Source: Pleomorphomonas diazotrophica (GTDB lineage: Bacteria; Pseudomonadota; Alphaproteobacteria; Rhizobiales; Pleomorphomonadaceae). Taken from it: a stretch of DNA of 64,000 nt. The notes below the pieces were generated by a model. The model did not search any database, was not told where the DNA came from, and saw nothing but the letters and a program-made list of their open reading frames with translations. The position numbers were made by a program, and so were the translations under genes. Each line of letters opens with the position of its first letter. The stretch's first letter is position 1. The stretch covers positions 43,958 through 107,957 of the forward strand of contig NZ_PJNW01000019.1 in the NCBI RefSeq assembly GCF_002844595.1, in the 5' to 3' direction. Below, piece after piece: positions 15,240 through 23,871 of the stretch.

Positions 15240-17552
15240 TCACGACGCCTCGAGGCGATGCCGGGCGGCGTGGGCGAGGGCGCGGGCTTGTTCGGGTTGG
15301 AGCGGGCGGCCGAGGAGGTAGCCCTGGAGGTGGGTGCAGCCGCCGGCACCCAGCATCTCCGCCTGTTCCTCCGTCTCGACGCCCTCGGCGGTGCATTTGA
15401 GGCCGAGGGTGGAGGCCAGCGCCAGGATGGCCTGGATGATCGCCTGGCTCGACGACTTGTCGGCCAGCCCTTCGACGAAATAGCGGTCGACCTTGATGCG
15501 GTCGATCTGGAAGTCGATCAGGTAGCGCAGCGACGAGTAGCCGGTGCCGAAATCGTCGAGGGCGATGCTGATCTCAGAGCGCCGGAAGTCGGCGAGGATC
15601 GCCTGGGTCTCGACTTCCTTCTGAAGCAGCGTCGACTCGGTGATCTCCAGTTCCAGGCGGTGGTGCGGCAGGCCGGAGCGCTTCAGCGCGCGGTAGACCT
15701 GCGCCTCCACCGCGCCGTCGCGGAACTGCACCGGCGACAGGTTGACCGAGACGAACAGGCTGTCGGGCCATTGCATGGCGTCGGTGCAGGCTGTCTCCAG
15801 CACCCAGGCGCCCAAGCGGGCGATGAGGCCGGTCTCCTCGGCGACGGGAATGAACTGGTCCGGCCGCACCTCGCCGCGTGTCGGATGGGTCCAGCGCAAG
15901 AGGGCCTCGAAGCCGGCGAGGCGGCGACTGTCGGCCTCATAGATCGGCTGGTAGACCAGACGGAACTGCCTGAGCCTCCAGGCCTCCTCAAGGTCGGCCT
16001 GCAGCTCGCGGCGGGTTTCGGCGGCGGAGGCCAGTTCGTCGGAGAAGATGCGCGTGAGGCCGCGTCCGTCCGACTTGGCCTTGAACAGGGCGAGATCGGC
16101 CTTCTTGAGCAGGGAGACGAGGTCGGTGCCGTCCCTCGGGCAGAGCGAGATGCCGATGGAGCTGGAGATGCTGAGCTGGTGGCCCTCGATCAGGAAGGGC
16201 TCGCGGATGGCGGACACGATGATGTCGGCGATCCGCAAGGCGTTGCCGTCATCGAGGACACCCATGCAGATGATGGCGAACTCGTCGCCGCCGAGGCGGG
16301 CGATCCGGTCGTTGGGACCGAGGGTTTCGGACAGTCTCCGAGCGACGGCCACCAGGAGCTTGTCGCCGACGTCGTGGCCGAGCGTGTCGTTGATGGTCTT
16401 GAAATAGTCGAGGTCGGCGAAGCACAGCGCCAGCGGCGGAACGGCGCCGCTCTTGTTGAGGTCGTCGAGCCATTCGACGAAGCCGAAGCGGTTGGCGAGA
16501 CCGGTCATCATGTCCGTTCGCGCCTGCATGTAGCGCAGGTTGGACTGCCGGCGATCGCGGCGAAGCTGGCGGCTCCACAGCGCGCTGAGCAGCACGATCA
16601 CCGCGCAGACGACGAAGGAGGCGATGGCCAGCGGAATGACCGCCCGCCGGACCTCGTCATGGACGGTCGCAGCGGCGACGCCGACGACGATGGCGGCCGG
16701 GAAGTTGGCGAGGTGGCGGACGGCGGTGTAGCGCTCGCTGTCGCCGAGAACGCCGGCCGGCGCCAGCCCGCCGGCAAGCGGCAGGTCTTGGAGGGGTTTG
16801 GGGTCGTATCGCGGCGGGTTGGCCTCCGAACTCAGGTCGAAGGGGAGCGCCGGCGACTGGGCGAGCACGGTGCCGTCGTCGAGGATCAGCGCGATGACGC
16901 TGTCGGCGCCGACGTCGACGCGGGCCAGCCGGCTGGCAAAATAGCCCTGGTCGGATGCGGCGTTGACCACGCCGAGGAAGGCGCCCGACGACGTGGTAAG
17001 GCGGTGGGAGAGCACCAGATTGGGGCGGCCGCCGATCCGGCCGATGACGGGGCGGCTCAGATAGGTCGGCGGGCCGGCCATGCTCTGCATCGCCTTGAAA
17101 TAGGGCCGGTCGCCGAAGCTCACGTCGGGCGCCGGCCAGACCCGGCTGGTCGCCAGAACCTTGCCGGTCTCGTCGACCATGGTGAGCGCATCGATATAGA
17201 TGAGGCCCGACTTGCGGGCACGCAGCGCCTCGGTGGCCGGCTGGGTGGTCATGGCCGCCGACAGCATCGCCTTGTTCTCGATCCCCCGCGACTTGAGGAA
17301 ATCGGACACCCCGATGAGGACCAGTTCCATCGCCTGGAAGGAATGGTTGATCTCGTCGGACATCACGTCGGCAATATTGGCCTGGATCTTGAGCTGCTTT
17401 TCGATCGCCGCGACGCTCAACTTGGAGGCCGCCGACACCGTGGCCGCTACGATGAACAGGATCAGAAGCGCATCGATGACCAGGATGACAACTTCAAGCG
17501 TTGAAATTGACGCTCGAGCAATGTCTTCCTTCTTTTCGATGTCGCGCAGCAC
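15240..17552 (-). CDS. Membrane GGDEF-EAL protein with Cache sensor
   Basis: The 770-residue protein has TM1 (residues 20-44), an extracytoplasmic Cache-like sensor (about 50-295), TM2 (304-326), a GGDEF domain with intact active site (RLGGDEF, GGDEF at 421-425) and an EAL domain with intact signature (FEALLRW, EAL at 549-551). Other EAL motifs, including NLSPVQFRDG and IALDDFGTGYSSLRYL, are also present. Both cyclic-di-GMP synthesis and hydrolysis are thus possible. The start is a GTG at 17552 with GGAG ten bases upstream. Confidence 0.92.
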   Translation of the reverse strand: MLRDIEKKEDIARASISTLEVVILVIDALLILFIVAATVSAASKLSVAAIEKQLKIQANIADVMSDEINHSFQAMELVLIGVSDFLKSRGIENKAMLSAAMTTQPATEALRARKSGLIYIDALTMVDETGKVLATSRVWPAPDVSFGDRPYFKAMQSMAGPPTYLSRPVIGRIGGRPNLVLSHRLTTSSGAFLGVVNAASDQGYFASRLARVDVGADSVIALILDDGTVLAQSPALPFDLSSEANPPRYDPKPLQDLPLAGGLAPAGVLGDSERYTAVRHLANFPAAIVVGVAAATVHDEVRRAVIPLAIASFVVCAVIVLLSALWSRQLRRDRRQSNLRYMQARTDMMTGLANRFGFVEWLDDLNKSGAVPPLALCFADLDYFKTINDTLGHDVGDKLLVAVARRLSETLGPNDRIARLGGDEFAIICMGVLDDGNALRIADIIVSAIREPFLIEGHQLSISSSIGISLCPRDGTDLVSLLKKADLALFKAKSDGRGLTRIFSDELASAAETRRELQADLEEAWRLRQFRLVYQPIYEADSRRLAGFEALLRWTHPTRGEVRPDQFIPVAEETGLIARLGAWVLETACTDAMQWPDSLFVSVNLSPVQFRDGAVEAQVYRALKRSGLPHHRLELEITESTLLQKEVETQAILADFRRSEISIALDDFGTGYSSLRYLIDFQIDRIKVDRYFVEGLADKSSSQAIIQAILALASTLGLKCTAEGVETEEQAEMLGAGGCTHLQGYLLGRPLQPEQARALAHAARHRLEAS

Positions 17553-18054
17553 TTAACGCCAAGCTCCATGTTGCGATGTGAGACTGTATTATCGAAGGCG
17601 TAACATTGCCATGCGGGATTGCCAGAGCGTTCGTCTTTAGCACCATCCGGACGACGCGGGCTGCCGGCTTCGTATTGCCGCATCCATGTGCCGGAAAAGG
17701 CTTCGTTGATCCTCACCAGAACTGCCATGACGACCATACTACAAAACTTCTCAAAGGGAAGTTTCATAGCGATTATTGCATCAATGACTGGTTACTACGC
17801 ACTCGCACTGATGGTTGGTTGTTGTGAGGCGCCATCGGGCGGGCCCGCACCGAGGGGCGGGGCCGGTCGGCAAGACCGAAGGAGGATGGGAGGGTAGGGC
17901 GACGCCGCCGATGCCGGCTGACGGGCCGCCGGTTGGTCTCAGGAGCTGCCGTCGCGCGAGCAGACGCCCGGTCGGGAGGGAGAGGCGGGGCCGGGCGCTC
18001 CGCCTCGCGTGTCACGGCATCAAGCCAGTTCGCGAGGATGCTGGCATCAAGCCG
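17553..18054. other. 500-bp region without a confident gene
   Basis: It holds the leader of the GGDEF-EAL gene. A possible 56-residue plus-strand ORF (17727-17897) has one hydrophobic segment (FIAIIASMTGYYALALMVGC) but no ribosome site and a Gly/Arg-rich tail. Nothing else is supported. Confidence 0.4.
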
Positions 18055-18264
18055 TCACTGGACGACGTTGCCCATCCTGGCGGCCTGATCGGGCGCGACG
18101 GGGAAGCCGGCCTTCTTCAGCTCGGCGCGCGCCTCCTGGCTCGCCATGGACAGGAGGTAGGCGATGAACGGCAGATCGCAGCGCTGGGCCTGCTGCGCCA
18201 TCTGCTCGGACAGGGTGGCGATATGGTGGAGCGTCTCCACCGGAGTTCTCGGAAGGTTCGACAT
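18055..18264 (-). CDS. Small helical protein of unknown function
   Basis: The 69-residue product (MSNLPRTPVETLHHIATLSE onwards) is mostly helical and ends in APDQAARMGNVVQ. The start at 18264 is set by AAAGGAGAT six bases upstream; longer open extensions lack a site. No family is recognised. It is transcribed away from the RhuM-like gene. Confidence 0.65.
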   Translation of the reverse strand: MSNLPRTPVETLHHIATLSEQMAQQAQRCDLPFIAYLLSMASQEARAELKKAGFPVAPDQAARMGNVVQ

Positions 18265-18642
18265 GCCCGATCTCCTTTCGGCGTGGAAGCCGGCGATACA
18301 CTGGCCCCATCGTCCGAACCAACCTTCGGTAGCAGATGAAGGTTCCCCCGCAAACCGAAATGTGATCAGCCGAGCGACCCGGAACGGGCCGTGATGGCGC
18401 ATGGACGGGGTGAGGGGCACCTGGGCATGGCGAACCGCACAAGCCTGTCTGTAAGCTGGAAGTTGCGCGTCGTATCATCGCCGCCGGCCGCGATTCGAAA
18501 GCCATCGCGACGATTTGGAAGGGAACGGCCGGGACATGCCCACACGCGATCGGATTGGCAAGACGGTGGTTCAGGGCGTCGGGTCGTCCCGCCCCGGCGT
18601 GAGGTTCAAAAGGACCTCCCAGCGGGTCGGGGGGATTTGACG

Positions 18643-19698
18643 ATGGCGGACAAGGCACCCCCGCGCGAAGGGGAAATCCTGCTCTACACCGGATCGGACG
18701 GCGGCGTTCGCCTTGAGGTGCTGTTCGAGGAGGAGAGTTTCTGGCTGACGCAGAAGCGGATGGCCGAACTCTTCGACGTGACGGTGCCAACGATCAACGA
18801 ACATCTCAGAAACATATTCCGAACCACTGAGTTGGATGAGGATTCAGTTATTCGGAAATTCCGAATGACTGCCGACGACGGCAAGAGCTATCTGACGAGC
18901 TTCTACAATCTCGATGCCATCATTGCCGTCGGCTACCGAGTGAACAGCCGACAGGCAACGCAGTTCCGCATTTGGGCGACAAGCGTGTTGCGCGAATACA
19001 TCATCAAGGGCTTCGCCATGGATGATGAGCGCTTGAAGGGAAACAAGCGGTTCGGCAAGGATTATTTCGACGAACTCCTTGAGCGCATCCGCGAGATACG
19101 TGCGAGCGAGCGCCGGTTTTACCTCAAGATCACCGATATCTACGAGCAGTGCAGCGTGGACTACCGGAAGGATGCGGAGATCACGCAGACCTTCTTCAAG
19201 ACCGTCCAGAACAAGCTGCATTGGGCGATCACCGGCAAGACCGCGGCCGAAATCATCACGGATCGCGTCGATGCGGGGAAGCCGAACATCGGTCTTCAGA
19301 CCTGGAAGAACGCGCCGGACGGCAAGATCCTGAAGTCAGACATGTCGGTCGCCAAGAACTATCTCCGGGAGGACGAGATCAAGGCTCTTGAGCGCATCGT
19401 GTCCATGTATCTCGACTATGCCGAGAACCAAGCCTCACGTGGAATAGTGATGAAGATGCAGGATTGGGTCCAAAAGCTCGACGCCTTCCTGACGTTCAAC
19501 GAATACGACATCCTCAACCATGCCGGCAAGGTGTCGCACGAGGTCGCCAAGGCGTTGGCCGAGGACGAGTATGAAAAGTTCCGCGTGATCGCCGACCGGA
19601 GCTACGAAAGCGATTTCGAGCGTGCTGCGTCGCGCACCTTCGCCAACGCCAAGTCGGCGAGATCATCACGCGCCAGGAGGAAAGGCGAACCCGAATGA
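18643..19698 (+). CDS. RhuM-family protein (virulence RhuM-like)
   Basis: The 351-residue product matches the RhuM family. An N-terminal winged-helix-like domain (FWLTQKRMAELFDVTVPTIN, then EHLRNIF) is followed by LTSFYNLDAIIAVGYRVNSR, RIWATSVLREYIIKGFAMDD and a C-terminal RFYLKITDIYEQCSVDY and RGIVMKMQDWVQKLDAFL. RhuM was first named in Salmonella pathogenicity island 3. Related proteins occur on mobile elements and in defence islands, with no proven activity. Start 18643 follows a GGGGGG run. The 380 bp upstream contain only short remnants. Confidence 0.85.
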   Translation: MADKAPPREGEILLYTGSDGGVRLEVLFEEESFWLTQKRMAELFDVTVPTINEHLRNIFRTTELDEDSVIRKFRMTADDGKSYLTSFYNLDAIIAVGYRVNSRQATQFRIWATSVLREYIIKGFAMDDERLKGNKRFGKDYFDELLERIREIRASERRFYLKITDIYEQCSVDYRKDAEITQTFFKTVQNKLHWAITGKTAAEIITDRVDAGKPNIGLQTWKNAPDGKILKSDMSVAKNYLREDEIKALERIVSMYLDYAENQASRGIVMKMQDWVQKLDAFLTFNEYDILNHAGKVSHEVAKALAEDEYEKFRVIADRSYESDFERAASRTFANAKSARSSRARRKGEPE

Positions 19699-19876
19699 CC
19701 CTGCCGCTCCCCAAGACCTGTGGGCAAGAGGCGGGCTTTGACAGGCATTGACGCGCGGTGGCGGTCAGGTAAATTTGCGTAGCTGCGTGACTGGCGGGAC
19801 AGGATGGGCAACCATCGGGGAGCGCAGCGTTCGCTGCCGTCCGCCTGGGCTCCACCATGACAAAATGTGAGGCCCC

Positions 19877-20467
19877 ATGGACGCCACGCCGCTCTTTCTC
19901 CTGACCTCGCTCGCCCTGGTGGGCAGCCCCGGACCCAACACCATGAGCCTCACGGCGATCGGCGGCGCCTATGGCACGCGGCGCGGCGTGCCGTACATGA
20001 TCGGGCTCGACCTCGGCATGGTCGCGGTGGTGGCGCTGGTGGCCTCCGGCCTCTGGGCGGCGATCCTCGCCTTTCCCGGCATCGCGCCGACGGTGACGGT
20101 GGCGGCCAGCCTCTATCTCCTCTACCTCGCCTACAGGATCGCCACGGCGCCGCCCGTCTCCAACCGCGAGGCGCCCGGCCGCGCGCCGGGATTCTGGCCG
20201 GGGGTGCTGCTGTCGCTCACCAACCCCAAGGCCTACGTGGCGGTGGCGGCGGTGGTGTCGCGCTTCACGCTGCTGCCGGGGCGGCCGGTGGCCGACGAAC
20301 TCCTGAAGGGCGGGCTGTTCCTCGCGCTGGTGGTGATCGTCAACGTTGCCTGGCTGGCGGCGGGCTCGCTGATCGCCCGCGTCGTGACCGACCCGAAGGT
20401 GGGACGGTGGGTCAACCTTGGCTTCGCGGGGGTGCTGGTGCTGTCGGTGCTGGCGGCGTTCCTGTAG
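19877..20467 (+). CDS. LysE-family exporter
   Basis: The 196-residue membrane protein has VGSPGPNTMSLTAIGGAYGT after TM1, AASLYLLYLAYRIATAPP, and GVLLSLTNPKAYVAVAAVVS, the three LysE/RhtB landmarks. It is a probable amino-acid exporter of unknown substrate. It stands alone; the nearest neighbours face other functions. Confidence 0.87.
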   Translation: MDATPLFLLTSLALVGSPGPNTMSLTAIGGAYGTRRGVPYMIGLDLGMVAVVALVASGLWAAILAFPGIAPTVTVAASLYLLYLAYRIATAPPVSNREAPGRAPGFWPGVLLSLTNPKAYVAVAAVVSRFTLLPGRPVADELLKGGLFLALVVIVNVAWLAAGSLIARVVTDPKVGRWVNLGFAGVLVLSVLAAFL

Positions 20468-20644
20468 GCCGCGCATCCGGGAACCAATCCGTCCGCGCAA
20501 GGTTGAGACGGCATGCCCCCGGACCCATGACCTTGGGCCGTGGCGGGCTGTCGTCGCGGACGTCACCGGATCGTCGCGCGTTCAGACCGTTGCGGAGCGT
20601 CGATCCCCTGTCGTCGCATCCGATTTTCCGAAGGGAAGCCAGCC

Positions 20645-21151
20645 ATGCACGATCACCAGAGTTCCGGACACGACGGAATGGGCCGGCCCTACGTCCTGTT
20701 CGCCGTCAACATGGTCCTCAGCCTCGTCGTCATGTATTTCGTGATGTTCTCGATGATCGACGGCTGGCGCGACTTCCGAAACAACCTCAACATGCTCTAC
20801 ATGGCGCTGACGATGGTGGCGCCGATGGGCATCATCATGCTTGCCACCATGGGCGGCATGTACGCCAATCGAAAGCTGAACGCCGCCCTTCATCTGGGCC
20901 TGGTCCTCCTGTTCCTGGCCGCCTTCGCGGCTACCCGCACCCAGGCCGTCATCGGCGACCGCCAGTTCATCGCCTCGATGGTGCCCCATCATTCCGGTGC
21001 GATCCTGATGTGCCGGCAGGCGTCGCTCGACGATCCCGAGCTGATCGCGCTCTGCGCCGACATCTCGGCCGGCCAGCGCGCCGAGATCGAGCAGATGAAC
21101 GCCATCCGCGCCCGCCTCGATCAGGGAGACCGGCAGGCCGAAGCGAACTGA
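20645..21151 (+). CDS. DUF305-like membrane protein
   Basis: The 168-residue protein has an N-terminal His-rich tail (MHDHQSSGHDGM), three predicted membrane helices (residues about 18-105) and a C-terminal DUF305-type segment: FIASMVPHHSGAILMCRQAS. The HHSGA motif is the conserved core of DUF305, often linked to copper or metal handling. The start at 20645 follows AAGGGAAG. Confidence 0.8.
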   Translation: MHDHQSSGHDGMGRPYVLFAVNMVLSLVVMYFVMFSMIDGWRDFRNNLNMLYMALTMVAPMGIIMLATMGGMYANRKLNAALHLGLVLLFLAAFAATRTQAVIGDRQFIASMVPHHSGAILMCRQASLDDPELIALCADISAGQRAEIEQMNAIRARLDQGDRQAEAN

Positions 21152-21180
21152 GCGCGCTCGATAAAAGGCCAGCCATTATT

Positions 21181-21219
21181 TGTATCACATATATTGCGGC
21201 AACTCTTGTTCGTGATACA
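21181..21219. promoter_or_regulatory. Inverted repeat TGTATCAC / GTGATACA upstream of the second brnTA
   Basis: TGTATCAC (21181-21188) and GTGATACA (21212-21219) are exact inverted arms 23 bases apart, ending eight bases before the BrnT ATG. This fits an autoregulatory operator. Its sequence differs from the 20-bp palindrome of the first brnTA module. Confidence 0.65.
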
Positions 21220-21227
21220 TTAATTCA

Positions 21228-21509
21228 ATGAAGATCACCTGCGATCCGAGCAAGCGGGCCGACACCCTCAGAGAGCGTGGGCTCGATTTTTACGACGCTG
21301 CCACGGTGTTCGCTGGGAAGACGCTGACCCTTGAGGACGACCGCTTCGACTATGGCGAGACCCGCTACCAAACCTACGGGGTGCTGGATGAGCGGGCCGT
21401 CATGATCGTTTGGACGCTGCGAGGAGACGCGCGACACATTATCTCGATGAGGCACTGCCATGACAAAGAGACCCGAAAAGTTCGAGAGCGCCTGGGTGGA
21501 TCCGGATGA
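21228..21509 (+). CDS. brnT: BrnT-family ribonuclease toxin (second module)
   Basis: The 93-residue product has ITCDPSKRADTLRERGLDFY, AATVFAGKTLTLEDDRFDYG, and HIISMRHCHDKETRKV, the BrnT order of motifs. It shares the module layout but little sequence with the 3870-4163 toxin. Its 3' end overlaps brnA by 50 bases. Confidence 0.86.
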   Translation: MKITCDPSKRADTLRERGLDFYDAATVFAGKTLTLEDDRFDYGETRYQTYGVLDERAVMIVWTLRGDARHIISMRHCHDKETRKVRERLGGSG

Positions 21510-21753
21510 CGCGCCCGAGTGGTCCGACGATGCCTTCGCCAGGGCCGAAGTTGCCGTTGGCGGCGAGGTGGTCAAGCCGGCCGAAGGCACCCTGACGCGT
21601 CGTCGTGGCAGGCCGAAACTCGACGCACCCAAGCGGCAGATTTCCGTGCGGCTCGATGCCGACGTGTTGCAAGGGCTGCGCGGTTTGGGAGCCGGCTGGC
21701 AGGGCGAAATGAATCGTGCGCTGCGCGAATGGCTGGAACGCCGTCGAGCGTGA
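21460..21753 (+). CDS. brnA: BrnA-family antitoxin (second module)
   Basis: The 97-residue protein has an acidic N-terminal part (WVDPDDAPEWSDDAFARAEV), a basic linker (TRRRGRPKLDAPKRQ) and an RHH-like end (ISVRLDADVLQGLRGLGAGW). It is translated from ATG 21460, well inside brnT. Confidence 0.85.
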   Translation: MTKRPEKFESAWVDPDDAPEWSDDAFARAEVAVGGEVVKPAEGTLTRRRGRPKLDAPKRQISVRLDADVLQGLRGLGAGWQGEMNRALREWLERRRA

Positions 21754-21800
21754 GCCACTGGAAAGGGCGAGACGCCCCCTCGGGCGCCTTCGTTGCAGGT

Positions 21801-21869
21801 CCATATTATGGGTATACGTGCATAACCGACTATCGCGCCGGCGATCGGTGACCCATATTATGGGTGTAT
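21801..21869. promoter_or_regulatory. Two CCATATTATGGGTRTA direct repeats upstream of the DUF134 gene
   Basis: CCATATTATGGGTATAC (21801-21817) and CCATATTATGGGTGTAT (21853-21869) are each palindromic in their first 11 bases. The second lies 18 bases before the DUF134 ATG. A related CCAAAATATAGGTAT is found at 22854-22868 before the DUF4405 gene, which suggests a shared regulator. Confidence 0.65.
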
Positions 21870-21887
21870 TCCCAAAACGGAGGCCGG

Positions 21888-22262
21888 ATGGCGAGGCCGC
21901 AGAAGACCCGTACCGTCAGCGATGAGTTACCCGCCAGCTATTTCAAGCCGCAGGGCATCCCCCTGGTGTCGCTCAGCGAGATCGTGCTGACGCTCGATGG
22001 ACGCGAGGCCTTGCGCCTCGTCGACGTCGAGGGGCTGGACCAGCAGGAAGCGGCGCAGCGGATGAACGTGTCGCGGTCGACGCTGTCGCGCATCCTCGCC
22101 GAGGCGCGGCGGACGACGGCCGCCGCCATCACGCGCGGGCTGGCCCTGCGCATCGAGGGCGGCGCCGTGACGCGGCCGCGTGACGGCGGCTGCGGGCACC
22201 GGCCGAAGGACACCGTGGATCTCGGGACTATGCCAGAGTTGAAAGACGAAGAGAGATCATGA
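21888..22262 (+). CDS. DUF134-family helix-turn-helix protein
   Basis: The 124-residue protein starts ARPQKTRTV and contains YFKPQGIPLVSLSEIVLTLD, the conserved DUF134 entry, followed by a sigma-like HTH (DQQEAAQRMNVSRSTLSRIL). DUF134 proteins are small DNA-binding proteins that often neighbour NifX/NifB-like iron-molybdenum cofactor-domain genes, as here: the next gene overlaps by four bases. It may bind the CCATATTATGG repeats. Confidence 0.85.
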   Translation: MARPQKTRTVSDELPASYFKPQGIPLVSLSEIVLTLDGREALRLVDVEGLDQQEAAQRMNVSRSTLSRILAEARRTTAAAITRGLALRIEGGAVTRPRDGGCGHRPKDTVDLGTMPELKDEERS

Positions 22263-22645
22263 CCCTGCTTGCCGTTCCCTCCGACGCCCCCGGCGGCTTC
22301 GATGCCGACATTTCCGGCCATTTCGGCCATTGCGACGCCTTCTCGCTGTTCCGCATCGAGGCCGGCAAGGTGGTGGAGACGGCCATCCTGCCGGCCGCGC
22401 CGCATGACAACTGCCTCGCGCCGGTGCGGCAGCTCGCCGAGCGCGGCGTGACCGACATCGTCGTCTACGGCATGGGCCCCCGGCCGCTCTCGGGCTTCCT
22501 CGCCTCGGGCATCCAGCCGTTCCACGCCGGCGACCACCAGAAGGTGGGCGACGTGGTGGACGCCTTCCTGGGCAAGCGCCTCACAGCCTTCGGTGCCGAT
22601 CATACCTGCGCCCATCATGGGGACGGCGAGGACTGCCACCACTGA
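22259..22645 (+). CDS. Dinitrogenase iron-molybdenum cofactor-domain (NifX/NifB C-terminal-like) protein
   Basis: The 128-residue protein carries the NifB/NifX fold: LLAVPSDAPGGFDADISGHF followed by GHCDAFSLFRIE, VRQLAERGVTDIVVYGMGPR and a His/Cys-rich tail (GADHTCAHHGDGEDCHH) probably binding metal. Stand-alone members bind Fe-S or Fe-Mo clusters, but no nitrogenase genes are in the window, so general metal-cluster handling is more likely. It is co-translated with the DUF134 gene. Confidence 0.82.
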   Translation: MTLLAVPSDAPGGFDADISGHFGHCDAFSLFRIEAGKVVETAILPAAPHDNCLAPVRQLAERGVTDIVVYGMGPRPLSGFLASGIQPFHAGDHQKVGDVVDAFLGKRLTAFGADHTCAHHGDGEDCHH

Positions 22646-22656
22646 GAGCCCGGCCT

Positions 22657-22761
22657 CAAACTCTACTGTGGCGGGCATCCCTGGCATTCGTCTGATCCGA
22701 AAAGTCTGCAACTTTTCGGGCGAATGCCTTAGCTTAGAGCTCTGCGCTTCCGGTGCTCGGC
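22657..22761. repeat. Element B copy 2, with an internal hairpin
   Basis: TCTACTGTGGCGGGCATC (about 22661-22678) and TTAGCTTAGAGCTCTGCGC with TTCCGGTGCTC (about 22729-22758) match element B at 7107-7155. Between them is a 46-base hairpin: GGCATTCG (22683-22690) pairs with CGAATGCC (22721-22728), and CCGAAAAGT (22697-22705) with ACTTTTCGG (22711-22719). Copy 1 lacks this insert. Confidence 0.6.
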
Positions 22762-22953
22762 CTTCGCCGAAGCAGATGCCAATTGTAACCAGCCGTATCG
22801 CCGGCCTGCCGGCCGCGACGGCCGGATACAAAGCATCGGTATATTCGCGATTGCCAAAATATAGGTATGGGCAAACATGCCGCCATGATCGGCGAACGGC
22901 GTCGTACACGGCAACGGGCCGGAGCGTGCCGGCTGCCGTGGCTGGAGGCGATG

Positions 22954-23856
22954 ATGACGGATATGACGAGCGGCCGGCAGTTCAGCTGGCGGGCCATGAC
23001 ATCGATGATGACCACCGGTGGCTTCCTGATCATGGGGGTCACCGGCCTGATGCTGTTCGCGACGCCCGAGGGGCGGCTCGCCTATTGGGTGGACTGGTCG
23101 CTGGGCGGCCTGACCAAGGAGGAATGGGGGGCGATCCACGTCACCTCCAGCCTGTTGTTCCTGATCGCCGGCTTCGTCCACCTGTGGTTCAACTGGCGGC
23201 AGTTCGTGGCCTATCTCCGCCACCGCATCCAGCGGAAGCTGTCGATCCGGCCCGAGGCGCCGGTGGCCACGGCCTTCCTCGCCGTGCTGGTGGCCGGCAC
23301 CCTCTGGGGCGTGCCACCCTTCACCTGGGTGCTCGACTTGAGCGCCGCCATCAAGGCGTCGTGGTCGGTGGACGCCAGCCTGGAGCCGCCCTTCGGCCAT
23401 GCCGAGGAAGCGACGCTCGACACAATGGCGCTGCGCACCGCGACGCCGGTAGGCGCCATTGTCGGCGCCATCCGCGAGGCGGGCTATACGGTGGAAACGA
23501 CGGGCGACACGCTGCGGCGCCTTGCCGACCGCAACGGCATCAGCCCGGCCGAGATCTGGGTGGAGGTGGTGAAGCGGGTGCCCTCGGTGGTGCCGGCGCC
23601 GGTCGATGCCAGCGCCGCCTGGACGCCCGAGCTGGTCGACCAGCGCTTCGAGGGGGCGGGCTTCGGCGCCAAGACCATCGAAGAGGTGGCAAAGGAACTG
23701 GCGCTTTCGACCGACGAGGTGGTGGGGCGGCTCAAGGCGGCCGGCATCGCGGCCAAACCGGGCGACCGCCTGAAGGCGGCGGCCGAGGACGCCAAGGCGA
23801 CGCCGACCGAGCTCCTCAAGGTGATCCTGGTGCCGGGCTTCAAGCTGCCCGAGTGA
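22954..23856 (+). CDS. DUF4405 membrane protein
   Basis: The 300-residue protein has two or three N-terminal membrane helices with conserved His (TTGGFLIMGVTGLMLF, IHVTSSLLFLIAGFVHLWFNW), then VATAFLAVLVAGTLWGVPPF. The long soluble part (residues 140-300) contains helical two-residue-motif repeats. The DUF4405 fold resembles b-type cytochrome bundles; the paired His residues may bind heme. Start 22954 (or 22951) has GGAGG upstream. A CCAAAATATAGGTAT box upstream links it to the DUF134/NifX pair. Confidence 0.78.
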   Translation: MTDMTSGRQFSWRAMTSMMTTGGFLIMGVTGLMLFATPEGRLAYWVDWSLGGLTKEEWGAIHVTSSLLFLIAGFVHLWFNWRQFVAYLRHRIQRKLSIRPEAPVATAFLAVLVAGTLWGVPPFTWVLDLSAAIKASWSVDASLEPPFGHAEEATLDTMALRTATPVGAIVGAIREAGYTVETTGDTLRRLADRNGISPAEIWVEVVKRVPSVVPAPVDASAAWTPELVDQRFEGAGFGAKTIEEVAKELALSTDEVVGRLKAAGIAAKPGDRLKAAAEDAKATPTELLKVILVPGFKLPE

Positions 23857-23871
23857 GAAAACGCGTCTGCC

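Noticed and set aside
15258..17504. A 748-codon plus-strand ORF
   Set aside because: It is the antisense shadow of the GGDEF-EAL gene; composition is Gly/Asp/Arg-rich without domains, as expected from a GC-rich reverse frame.
22259..22645. NifX-like gene considered as evidence of nitrogen fixation
   Set aside because: No nif structural or assembly genes are in the window, and stand-alone members of this domain family are common in non-fixing bacteria.
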